A stretch of DNA of 26,789 nt from a virus: the IMG/VR virus record IMGVR_UViG_3300025840_000205, positions 1 through 26,789 of that record; one strand, 5' to 3'. How positions within the stretch are numbered: the stretch's first letter is position 1; each line of letters begins with the position of its first letter. Under the pieces are notes generated by a model that did no database searches, was not told where the DNA came from, and worked only from the letters and a program-made list of their open reading frames with translations. The translations under genes and the position numbers were made by a program. Positions 16,416 through 21,636 of this stretch are shown in pieces.

Positions 16416-16461
16416 TGGAGCGGGTAGCGAGGTTCGAACTCGCGACCTCAACCTTGGCAAG
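16416..16461 (-). other. attP core: 3' half of a tRNA-Gly(GCC) gene
   Basis: Read on the minus strand, 16461 to 16416 is the anticodon loop through CCA of a tRNA-Gly. The loop TTGCCAA carries anticodon GCC (16456-16458). The 3' anticodon strand GGTTG and a variable loop AGGTC follow. The T arm GCGAG-TTCGAAC-CTCGC, acceptor strand TACCCGC, discriminator T and CCA complete it. The D arm and 5' acceptor strand are absent; sequence beyond 16461 no longer pairs as a tRNA. A partial tRNA next to an integrase is the classic attP, whose integration rebuilds the host gene. The 5' acceptor sequence implied for the host is GCGGGTA. Confidence 0.85.
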
Positions 16462-16557
16462 AATGTGTACCTACTCGGGGCGCAGTATCCATGCGCCTTG
16501 TAGCCGATCAACACTGTATAAATGCCCATTATCTCCAATCCAGTTCCGGTAGCGTGT
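16462..16557. other. attP right arm, non-coding, with one strong hairpin
   Basis: No gene is seen here. A perfect 6-bp stem GGCGCA/TGCGCC (16479-16484 and 16492-16497) with a 7-nt loop is present, extendable by G-T pairs. It has no T-run on either strand, so it is not a clear terminator. It may be a structural or protein-binding element of the attachment region. Confidence 0.45.
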
Positions 16558-16583
16558 GTCACAAAAGTGTCACAGCCGTTTAA
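16558..16583. repeat. Direct repeat B with paired GTCACA sites, putative integrase arm site
   Basis: GTCACA occurs at 16558-16563 and 16569-16574, again 11 bp apart, followed by a sequence close to that after repeat A (GCCGTTTA against GCGGTTTA). It overlaps the 3' end of the 69-residue gene by 14 bp. With repeat A it brackets the attP core on both sides in the same orientation. Confidence 0.6.
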
Positions 16584-16779
16584 CGTACTTCAGGAGCCGC
16601 TCACGGTGTTCTGGCTTGACCCATACCTCAACCTTCACCAGGCCTGAATCGTTCTTGGCGGCTCTGTGACGAGCCACACGCTCACGATTGAGTCGTGCTT
16701 TTCTTTCTGCTGACGGCTCAGGTGCATCGCACTCGAAGCAGTGACCAGTCTCGTCGTAGATGTGTTGTTTGCAGGTCAT
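16570..16779 (-). CDS. Small basic protein, unknown
   Basis: This is a 69-residue protein. The N-terminal half has H6 and the pair C15/C18 ('GHCFECDAPEP'), which with C3 could form a small metal site. The C-terminal half is basic and ends 'GLVKVEVWVKPEHRERLLKYVKRL', a strand-helix pattern that I associate with small phage proteins resembling ribbon-helix-helix folds. It starts in an ATGA overlap with the gene above it, so it is translationally coupled. It is the last gene before attP. DNA binding is possible but not shown. Confidence 0.6.
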   Translation of the reverse strand: MTCKQHIYDETGHCFECDAPEPSAERKARLNRERVARHRAAKNDSGLVKVEVWVKPEHRERLLKYVKRL

Positions 16780-17000
16780 GGCAGGTTCGCCAGCATATCG
16801 ACCAAGTCTTTTTTACTGACCTCGATCTTGATTGCGTCAGTCCCGATTCGCGCAGTGATCTCCACTGTGCCGTTGTGAGGAAGCGGCTCAACGAACCCCT
16901 TCTTCTTTCGCTCGAAGTCTGGCGCATTGACCAGATGATCGAGAGAGAATTCCCAGTCTTCTGAGAAGTTGCCGCTACCCATGATTTTCGTGATTTTCAT
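16776..17000 (-). CDS. Hypothetical small protein
   Basis: This 74-residue protein starts at ATG with AGGAGCG upstream, and its start overlaps the stop of the preceding ORF by one base (TAATG). It has a short N-terminal amphipathic segment, a basic patch 'FERKKKGFVEPLP', and a beta-alpha C-terminus 'TVEITARIGTDAIKIEVSKKDLVDML'. No family is recognised. It is part of a five-gene cluster between int and attP. Confidence 0.6.
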   Translation of the reverse strand: MKITKIMGSGNFSEDWEFSLDHLVNAPDFERKKKGFVEPLPHNGTVEITARIGTDAIKIEVSKKDLVDMLANLP

Positions 17001-17131
17001 TAATACGCTCCTGTCAGCTCGATTTCCAAGGCGCTGTGACGCGCCTTAAAAATGATTCCCGCTTTAGTCAGCTCAATGATGCCCTTGTAGAAGGCTTCGT
17101 CGTCGTTGTACCTGATTACTGAATTATCCAT
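17000..17131 (-). CDS. Hypothetical 43-residue protein
   Basis: The ORF begins at ATG 17131 and reads MDNSVIRYNDDEAFYKGII and onward to GAY, then TAA. It is joined by one-base TAATG overlaps to the genes on both sides, and AGGAG lies at a good distance upstream. This coupling is the main evidence that it is real. It is acidic at the N-terminus and has no recognised domain. Confidence 0.55.
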   Translation of the reverse strand: MDNSVIRYNDDEAFYKGIIELTKAGIIFKARHSALEIELTGAY

Positions 17132-17280
17132 TACTTGCTCCTCAAAATTTCTGAAAGAATCTCTACGCCTTCGTAGCCGTCTTCGCGCATTTCTTTTACT
17201 CTTTTCTCTGCCGCCTTGCGGTTTGAGTAAACTGAGTCAATGCCGCAATCTTCTGATGAGATGATGTAGACCTTCTTCAT
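17131..17280 (-). CDS. Hypothetical 49-residue protein
   Basis: The ORF begins at ATG 17280 with AAGGAGAT upstream and encodes MKKVYIISSEDCGIDSVYSN followed by a charged helix ('RKAAEKRVKEMREDGYEGVEIL'). It ends in a TAATG overlap with the next small gene. The beta-alpha pattern looks like a small folded protein. No function is recognised. Confidence 0.6.
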   Translation of the reverse strand: MKKVYIISSEDCGIDSVYSNRKAAEKRVKEMREDGYEGVEILSEILRSK

Positions 17281-17292
17281 TACTTGATCTCC

Positions 17293-17562
17293 TTATCGGT
17301 AAGAGTGTGAGCCGAAGGCGATTTCTTCTTCGACGTGTTCGACCATGTCCTTCAGAGTCCAAGCGTACTTGCCGGTGGCTGGGTAGCTGAGGATCACGGT
17401 GCCGTTCACTTCGTGCCACTGCTTTCCGTCGTTCATGATCTCAGTGATGCGCTGGTCTTTCTCAAACCTGACAGCATTAACGTCTTTGCCATTGTGGCTC
17501 TTGCGAACGATGAACTTTGCGCCGCTTGGAGTGTTGATCGTGATTTCTCGTCTCTTGGTCAT
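17293..17562 (-). CDS. Hypothetical 89-residue protein, first gene of the int-attP cluster
   Basis: I place the start at ATG 17562 (MTKRREITINTPSG...), preceded by AAGGACAACGAC. The frame extends upstream to 17607, but that part overlaps a candidate promoter. The protein is mixed beta/alpha: 'FIVRKSHNGKDVNAVRF', 'WHEVNGTVILSYPA' and an acidic C-terminal helix 'MVEHVEEEIAFG'. No family is recognised. It heads a run of five small leftward genes lying between integrase and attP, a common place for accessory phage genes. Confidence 0.6.
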   Translation of the reverse strand: MTKRREITINTPSGAKFIVRKSHNGKDVNAVRFEKDQRITEIMNDGKQWHEVNGTVILSYPATGKYAWTLKDMVEHVEEEIAFGSHSYR

Positions 17563-17602
17563 GTCGTTGTCCTTTCGTGGTGTTTGCCTCAACTCGAAAC
17601 GA

Positions 17603-17631
17603 ATCATCTCACACCATTACATGTAATTCAA
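17603..17631 (-). promoter_or_regulatory. Candidate leftward promoter with palindrome for the small-gene cluster
   Basis: On the minus strand TTGAAT (17626-17631), a 17-bp spacer and GATGAT (17603-17608) form a -35/-10 pair with 4/6 matches each. The spacer contains most of a perfect 12-bp palindrome, ATTACATGTAAT (17616-17627), a possible operator. It lies just downstream of int and just upstream of the 89-residue gene. Confidence 0.35.
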
Positions 17632-17634
17632 CGC

Positions 17635-18618
17635 TCAGGACAAAAATAATTGAGAAATTTTTGCAGAAGATTCTTTCAGGTGGTCGATGTTCAGGTGCGC
17701 GTACTGCATCACCGACTCCAGCTTGCTCCAGCCGCCCAGCTCCTTCAGCTCGTAGATCGAGGTGCCATTCATGATGTGCCAGGACGCGAACGTGTGCCTG
17801 AAGATGTGGGGGTGTATGTTCTTGTCGATGCCTGCGCGTTTCTGAGCCGATTTGAAGGCTCTTCTGCCGATGACATCCAAGTCTCTGCCTCGGTACTGTA
17901 AGACCCTTCCTGACGGCCTGTGGAGCCGCTGAAGGACATCCATCGCCATCTGGTTGATGGGTATGACCAGGGGCTTCCTGGCCTTCATCTTCTCGGCTGA
18001 TATGGCTATGGTCCTGGCGAACAGGTTCACCTCTGCCCACTCCAGGTGGGTGATGTTCCGCATCCTCATGCCGGTGGCGATTGCCAGCGTGACGAAGTCC
18101 CTGTGTACCTGCTCCGGTAGCGCCTTGATGAGCAGGTCGACTTCTTCAGGGGTGAGGTACACCAATCGCCCTGGTCCCTCTGGCAGCTTCTTGATCCTGG
18201 GCGGCGTGTCGATCCAGCCAAGGTCTGCGGCGTGATTCATGATAGCGATCAGCAGGGTCAGGTATCGGTTGATGGTTGGCGGCTTAAGCCCTCTGAGCTT
18301 CATGGCGGTCGTCATCGTGTGAGCCAGCTCTCTGGTCACCTCGTTGCAGAACTTGCCGTCTGTCCACTCTCTGAGCCTGTCAGCGCGTCTCACGTCATCC
18401 TTCCAAGATCCCGACTGTGTACGCCCCTGGAAGTAGCTGGTGGCTGCTTCGAGGAACAGCCGCTCGTTCTTGACGTTGCGTCTCCAGGCCTTGGCCTTCA
18501 GGTCGTCATGGATCTCCTGGGCTAATTGGCGGTCGCCTGTGCCAGTAGTGCCTCGAAATCGTTCTCCACGGACCTGAAAGTCGTAGTGGTATGTATCGCC
18601 TCTTTTCCTGAGTGACAT
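17635..18618 (-). CDS. int: Tyrosine integrase
   Basis: This 327-residue site-specific recombinase joins attP to the host tRNA-Gly attB. I chose ATG 18618 (MSLRKRGDTYHYDFQV) because GGAGA precedes it; the open frame begins at 18702, but that part reads as out-of-frame sequence. The N-terminal part is a compact DNA-binding (arm) region with 'KRGDTYHYDFQVRGERFRGTTGT', followed by a SAM-like core-binding domain (about 50-135) and the catalytic domain. Visible catalytic positions are R185 (ATGMRMRNITHLEW), a Lys near 210-213, H271-x-x-R274 (HIFRHTFASW), W297 and nucleophile Y306 (VMQYAHL). The set is complete. attP lies 1.2 kb further left, with five small genes between. Confidence 0.93.
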   Translation of the reverse strand: MSLRKRGDTYHYDFQVRGERFRGTTGTGDRQLAQEIHDDLKAKAWRRNVKNERLFLEAATSYFQGRTQSGSWKDDVRRADRLREWTDGKFCNEVTRELAHTMTTAMKLRGLKPPTINRYLTLLIAIMNHAADLGWIDTPPRIKKLPEGPGRLVYLTPEEVDLLIKALPEQVHRDFVTLAIATGMRMRNITHLEWAEVNLFARTIAISAEKMKARKPLVIPINQMAMDVLQRLHRPSGRVLQYRGRDLDVIGRRAFKSAQKRAGIDKNIHPHIFRHTFASWHIMNGTSIYELKELGGWSKLESVMQYAHLNIDHLKESSAKISQLFLS

Positions 18619-18806
18619 GGTGTCTCCATCAGTGATTCGATGTGGTTCTTGGTGAGTCTCCAGCGGCCCATGATCTTGACCCCGATGCCGCGCCTTACAC
18701 ACTCCTGGCGCAGCGTCTCGGGGTGGATCTTGAGCATCATGGCGACCTCTTTGAGGGTCCAGGTCTCAACTGGGAAACCGGTCTCCAGCCAGGTGTCGCC
18801 GTTCAT
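18522..18806 (-). CDS. xis: Excisionase-like HTH protein
   Basis: This 94-residue protein has 'TWTLKEVAMMLKIHPETLRQECVRRGIGVKIMGRWRLTKNHIESLM', a winged-helix pattern of the MerR/excisionase type. Proteins of this kind bend att DNA and steer integrase towards excision. I prefer ATG 18806, which overlaps the upstream stop as ATGA; a GTG at 18878 would give 118 residues, but the added part is the frame shadow of the upstream ORF. Its 3' 97 bases overlap the start of int in another frame, so the tail after about residue 65 may be poorly constrained. A tight xis-int overlap is common in lambdoid phages. Confidence 0.7.
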   Translation of the reverse strand: MNGDTWLETGFPVETWTLKEVAMMLKIHPETLRQECVRRGIGVKIMGRWRLTKNHIESLMETPCHSGKEAIHTTTTFRSVENDFEALLAQATAN

Positions 18807-18946
18807 GCGTAATACAGGTGTGGCTTTGGCGCTACAGCCTCCCTGATGGGTCTCTCCCACCAGGGTACGTTGAGCCACTTTCCTGCCTCAAGCCTGGGAG
18901 CGGGTCTGTGACCCTTGCTCCCCTCGATGTTGTTGGTTACCTTCAT
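18803..18946 (-). CDS. Hypothetical 47-residue protein
   Basis: The ORF starts at ATG 18946, behind GGGGGTGAC, nine bases after the SSB stop, and ends in an ATGA overlap with the xis-like gene. The translation starts MKVTNNIEGS and includes a Trp-rich core, 'GKWLNVPWWERPIREA'. Position, ribosome site and coupling all favour a real gene. It has no recognised domain. Confidence 0.6.
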   Translation of the reverse strand: MKVTNNIEGSKGHRPAPRLEAGKWLNVPWWERPIREAVAPKPHLYYA

Positions 18947-18954
18947 GTCACCCC

Positions 18955-19353
18955 CTAGAACGGAATGTCGTCGTCAAAGTCATCAGCAGGCGGCACACCG
19001 AAGTCGTCAGGCTTGCTTTGATCTCGCTCCTGCTTCTTCCCGATGAACTCAAACTCCTTCAGCCGGATCTCAGTCGAGTAGTGCTTCTGCCCGTCCTTGT
19101 CCCAGGATCGGGTTCTCTGCTGACCGGCCAGCCATATCTGGTCACCCTGCTTGACGTACTGGCCGATGATCTCGGCCTGACGCCCGAAGGCTACCCAGCG
19201 CACCCACTCGGTTGATTCCTTTTGTTCGCCGCTCGATTTGTCTTTCCACCGGTCGGTGTGGGCGACACTGAAGTTTGTCACTGCCTCGCCCGAGGGCATG
19301 TATCGCGTTTCTGGATCACGGCCAACATGGCCCACCATTTCAGTTCTAAGCAC
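18955..19353 (-). CDS. ssb: Single-stranded DNA-binding protein
   Basis: This is a 132-residue SSB starting at GTG 19353 behind GAAGGAGACGAACC. The frame extends to 19473, but that part is the shadow of the exonuclease gene. An OB fold is visible: 'MVGHVGRDPETRYMPSGEAVTNFSVAHTD', 'TEWVRWVAFGRQAEIIGQYVKQGDQIWLAGQQRTRSW' and 'RLKEFEFIG'. The C-terminal linker is short and ends in the acidic tip DDFDDDIPF that SSBs use to recruit replication and repair partners. It is shorter than E. coli SSB (about 178), as phage copies often are. Its start overlaps the exonuclease stop by 8 bases. Confidence 0.93.
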   Translation of the reverse strand: MLRTEMVGHVGRDPETRYMPSGEAVTNFSVAHTDRWKDKSSGEQKESTEWVRWVAFGRQAEIIGQYVKQGDQIWLAGQQRTRSWDKDGQKHYSTEIRLKEFEFIGKKQERDQSKPDDFGVPPADDFDDDIPF

Positions 19354-20230
19354 GGTTCGTCTCCTTCTCGTAGCTAATTCGTTGGTAAGTTGAGGACGGC
19401 TTTCTGTACTGCTCCAGGTCCACGCCGTCCAACTGTGGAACCTTCTTGTAATCAACAGACCCGACACGCTCAACCGTCTGGATCTTGCAGCCGAACGCTA
19501 TCACGTTGTCGTCGCCTGCTTCGGCCTTGAGTGCAGCCTCTGCCTTCTTGAGATGATCGTCTATCATCTTCTTGTCTGCCAGGAGCTGCTTGTGTCGGTA
19601 GACAAGGTCTTTGATCTTCTCATCGCCTCGCTCTACCCAATCCGGCGCAGGCTCTTCGGCACAGAACTCGTCCCAGGCGTCGAGGAGTCGCACAACTTCG
19701 TCGTCGCCGGTCAGGTGCGGGATCAGGATGTTCTTCTCGTCAGAGATGTAGACGAAGAAATACGATTCGTGAGTCTCTTCGACGTAGTCCTGATGGACCA
19801 TCTGCCAGTGGTAATACTCAGCGACATCGCCATCAGCGGCCATCTTCCAGACCTGGGAGTCTTCGCCTTTCCAGGGACACTTGATCTCAACCTTCACTGA
19901 TCGACCGTCAGCAAGATGCCCCCAGCCGTCCAGAGACGCGCTGTACTCGCCGTCAACGAACACCGCTGGCTCAAGCTGCGCGTTAAGCTTATTCGCCACA
20001 CAGGCAAGCGCAGCGGCCTCCAGGTTGTTTCCGTGCATGATGGCAGGATTGTCTGCTGACACGTTGGACCCGATGAGACCCTGCTTCTGCTCCCAGAGCT
20101 TTCGCTTGGTCATGCCCCAGTACTTCGGGGCGCAGTCCATGATGATTGATGCCTCGCTGGCGTTCCTGTGGGTGGCACGGTGTTCGTGCCACTCCAGGGA
20201 GCCTTGCTCGATGTTCTCTACTCTAGCCAT
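19346..20230 (-). CDS. YqaJ-type recombination exonuclease
   Basis: This 294-residue nuclease of the PD-(D/E)XK superfamily (YqaJ / lambda exonuclease type) resects double-stranded ends for the annealing protein. I chose ATG 20230 with GGGAGAG upstream. Motifs: 'GSLEWHEHRATHRNASEASIIM' near the N-terminus (10-31), 'NNLEAAALA' with E71, then D101 ('SLDGWG') and E115-x-K117 ('VEIKCPW'), the metal-binding triad. It lies between Erf and SSB genes with short overlaps on both sides, a complete phage recombination module. Confidence 0.9.
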   Translation of the reverse strand: MARVENIEQGSLEWHEHRATHRNASEASIIMDCAPKYWGMTKRKLWEQKQGLIGSNVSADNPAIMHGNNLEAAALACVANKLNAQLEPAVFVDGEYSASLDGWGHLADGRSVKVEIKCPWKGEDSQVWKMAADGDVAEYYHWQMVHQDYVEETHESYFFVYISDEKNILIPHLTGDDEVVRLLDAWDEFCAEEPAPDWVERGDEKIKDLVYRHKQLLADKKMIDDHLKKAEAALKAEAGDDNVIAFGCKIQTVERVGSVDYKKVPQLDGVDLEQYRKPSSTYQRISYEKETNRA

Positions 20231-20846
20231 GACTCTCTCCCGTCTTCTCCATCTTTTCGAGCTTCTTCTCCAACTGACCAACAGCATGCTGGTACTTGTT
20301 GGATGGCAGCTCCTTCAGCTCGGAGATCCCGTAGGCCTGACAGAAGAGACCCGTCTGCGTGTTTGTCGCGTCGATCAGGTCCACCAGATTGCTGTGCTGG
20401 GTCTCTGAGATGGTCTTCAGGTTCACCACCGTGCCGGTGTTCTCTTCCTTCTTGGACCCCAGGTTGGCGTCGAGGTCTTCCTGCGCGACACCAGCCGCTG
20501 CGGCCAGGGCGTACCGGCGCAGGTAGGTGATCAGACTTCCGGCATCTTGGGCGATGTTCTTCTTCTGCTGAAGTGGCAGCTCAAGGCTCCCCTGCATCCA
20601 CTGACCAGACTTATGGCTGATTGTGGTGGTGACACCCACCGCGCCGTCTTCGCTCCTGTAGGGCATCTGAACGACACTCAGGCCTTGCCTGCTGAAGGCT
20701 GGACGGACAATGTCCAAGATGGCTGCGAGGTCAGCGTACTTCGACTTGAAGAACTCATTGGGCGTTGATGCTGCTGGGTTCTGGATCTCACCCTGTGCCA
20801 GTGCCAGGGCTTCTGCGATTTCGTTGATGTTTTCTGATGTCTTCAT
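20223..20846 (-). CDS. erf: Erf-family single-strand annealing protein
   Basis: This 207-residue recombinase pairs complementary single strands, and in P22 Erf circularises the infecting genome. Family signs are 'KSKYADLAAILDIVRPAFSRQGLSVVQ' (34-60), a sheet with 'VGVTTTISHKSGQWMQGSLELPL', and 'DAGSLITYLRRYALAAAAGVAQEDLD' (101-126). The C-terminus is a charged helix ('LEKKLEKMEK'). It starts at ATG behind AGGAGCGGAAAA in an ATGA overlap with the gene above, and its stop overlaps the exonuclease start. Confidence 0.93.
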   Translation of the reverse strand: MKTSENINEIAEALALAQGEIQNPAASTPNEFFKSKYADLAAILDIVRPAFSRQGLSVVQMPYRSEDGAVGVTTTISHKSGQWMQGSLELPLQQKKNIAQDAGSLITYLRRYALAAAAGVAQEDLDANLGSKKEENTGTVVNLKTISETQHSNLVDLIDATNTQTGLFCQAYGISELKELPSNKYQHAVGQLEKKLEKMEKTGESHG

Positions 20847-21301
20847 TTTTCCGCTCCTGGGAATGGAATTACGTTGTCTTTTCTCGCTGGAGCATTTCGC
20901 TCCATCTGGTCAATAAGCGGCTTGAACATGGCGTCCATCGCGTTTGCGAACTGAACGGACTGTTCAACGATCATCATGTTTTCGTTGATCAGCTCGACGC
21001 AGCGCCTTGGACTCCAGTCACCATCAACGACCTTGCCGTTGTAGGTGATGAGCCATTCATGTGAGTCTGCCTCTCTGTGAACGTCGCAGCCCTTGTGGTG
21101 AAGGGGTGGGAAGTCGCCACCTTCACGGCGCATGTCAATCCAGGCGTCGTATAGAGCCATGTTATCGTCGGACTCCTGGGCAGCACGGACGATTGCATCG
21201 CGCTGGTCACGCCCCCTGCAGTAAGCAGAGTGGTCGTCTGACATTTCGTAGGTCCAGTCATGCTCGAAAAGCATGAGCCAAAGTTGTGTAGTGGTACTCA
21301 T
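20843..21301 (-). CDS. Hypothetical protein in recombination operon
   Basis: This 152-residue acidic protein is coupled by ATGA overlaps to the genes on both sides. A Cys/His-rich centre ('FPPLHHKGCDVHREADSHEW') might bind metal. A short strand pair, 'WLITYNGKVVDGDW', and a helical C-terminus follow. No family is recognised. Its position directly above Erf suggests a helper of recombination or an early takeover protein, by context only. Confidence 0.6.
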   Translation of the reverse strand: MSTTTQLWLMLFEHDWTYEMSDDHSAYCRGRDQRDAIVRAAQESDDNMALYDAWIDMRREGGDFPPLHHKGCDVHREADSHEWLITYNGKVVDGDWSPRRCVELINENMMIVEQSVQFANAMDAMFKPLIDQMERNAPARKDNVIPFPGAEK

Positions 21302-21534
21302 TTGCCCACCTCCAGTGCCAAGAAGTTGCGGAGTGCCACCCAGTCTTCACGGGTCTTGAGCTGGCCCTTGGTGTCGACCAGCAGGCGATTGATCTCGCCG
21401 TCGATCTCAACAGATCGAGTCCTGGGCTTGAATGGGACGTTGCTGAAGAGTTCAGCGGTGGAGTTACGCATGACCTCGAATTCGCCAGAGGTGTGTGCGC
21501 CAGTTTGGTAAGTTGTGAGTTCTGCTATTCGCAT
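21298..21534 (-). CDS. Hypothetical protein, first gene of leftward operon
   Basis: This is a 78-residue protein, the first gene read from the leftward promoter. It starts at ATG behind AAAAGGGAACGAT and ends in an ATGA overlap. The sequence 'MRIAELTTYQTGAHTSGEFEVMRN' is followed by 'RTRSVEIDGEINRLLVDTKGQLKTREDW'. No family is recognised. First genes of such operons often encode host-takeover or antitermination functions, but nothing in this sequence proves that; it is not basic like lambda N. Confidence 0.6.
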   Translation of the reverse strand: MRIAELTTYQTGAHTSGEFEVMRNSTAELFSNVPFKPRTRSVEIDGEINRLLVDTKGQLKTREDWVALRNFLALEVGK

Positions 21535-21562
21535 ATCGTTCCCTTTTCGTGGTTTCGTTTGA

Positions 21563-21581
21563 CCCTGGCTTTATGCCAGGG
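21563..21581 (-). promoter_or_regulatory. Perfect 7-bp hairpin at the 5' end of the leftward transcript
   Basis: On the transcript strand CCCTGGC-ATAAA-GCCAGGG forms a 7-bp stem with a 5-nt loop, starting a few bases after the predicted start site (about 21584). No T-run follows, so it is not a terminator. It may stabilise the 5' end or act as a boxB-like recognition hairpin. Confidence 0.5.
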
Positions 21582-21590
21582 ACAAGGCGA

Positions 21591-21619
21591 ACGATACGCT
21601 ACGGAGTTGTAGTCGTCAA
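21591..21619 (-). promoter_or_regulatory. Early leftward promoter (PL-like)
   Basis: On the minus strand TTGACG (21614-21619), a 17-bp spacer and TATCGT (21591-21596) match sigma-70 -35 and -10 boxes at 5/6 and 4/6 with ideal spacing. The -35 box lies in the centre of the inverted repeat at 21607-21625, so a repressor bound there would exclude polymerase. It would drive 21534 down to 16158. Confidence 0.7.
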
Positions 21620-21625
21620 CTACAA
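21607..21625. promoter_or_regulatory. Operator at leftward promoter: 19-bp inverted repeat
   Basis: TTGTAGT-CGTCA-ACTACAA is a perfect 7-bp inverted repeat around 5 bp, a typical size for a dimeric HTH repressor site. It overlaps the PL -35 box. Further half-sites of the form TTGWAGT follow at 21628-21634 and 21650-21656. Confidence 0.65.
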
Positions 21626-21636
21626 AATTGAAGTAT

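Noticed and set aside
16479-16497. Hairpin GGCGCA/TGCGCC as a transcription terminator
   Set aside because: The stem is sound, but there is no T-run on either strand.
16416-16500. A complete functional tRNA gene
   Set aside because: Only the 3' half folds. Sequence beyond 16461 offers no D arm and no strand able to pair with the acceptor, so it is an att element and not a tRNA.
18619-18702. N-terminal extension of integrase
   Set aside because: The 28 extra residues are rich in H/R/Q, lack a ribosome site and coincide with the coding part of the xis-like gene in another frame.
19354-19473. N-terminal extension of SSB
   Set aside because: The extension is the antiphase reading of the exonuclease gene end. 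GTG 19353 has a strong ribosome site and gives a normal SSB start.
19553-20530. Plus-strand frames opposite the exonuclease and Erf genes
   Set aside because: They are antisense shadows without start signals; the minus-strand genes carry clear family motifs.
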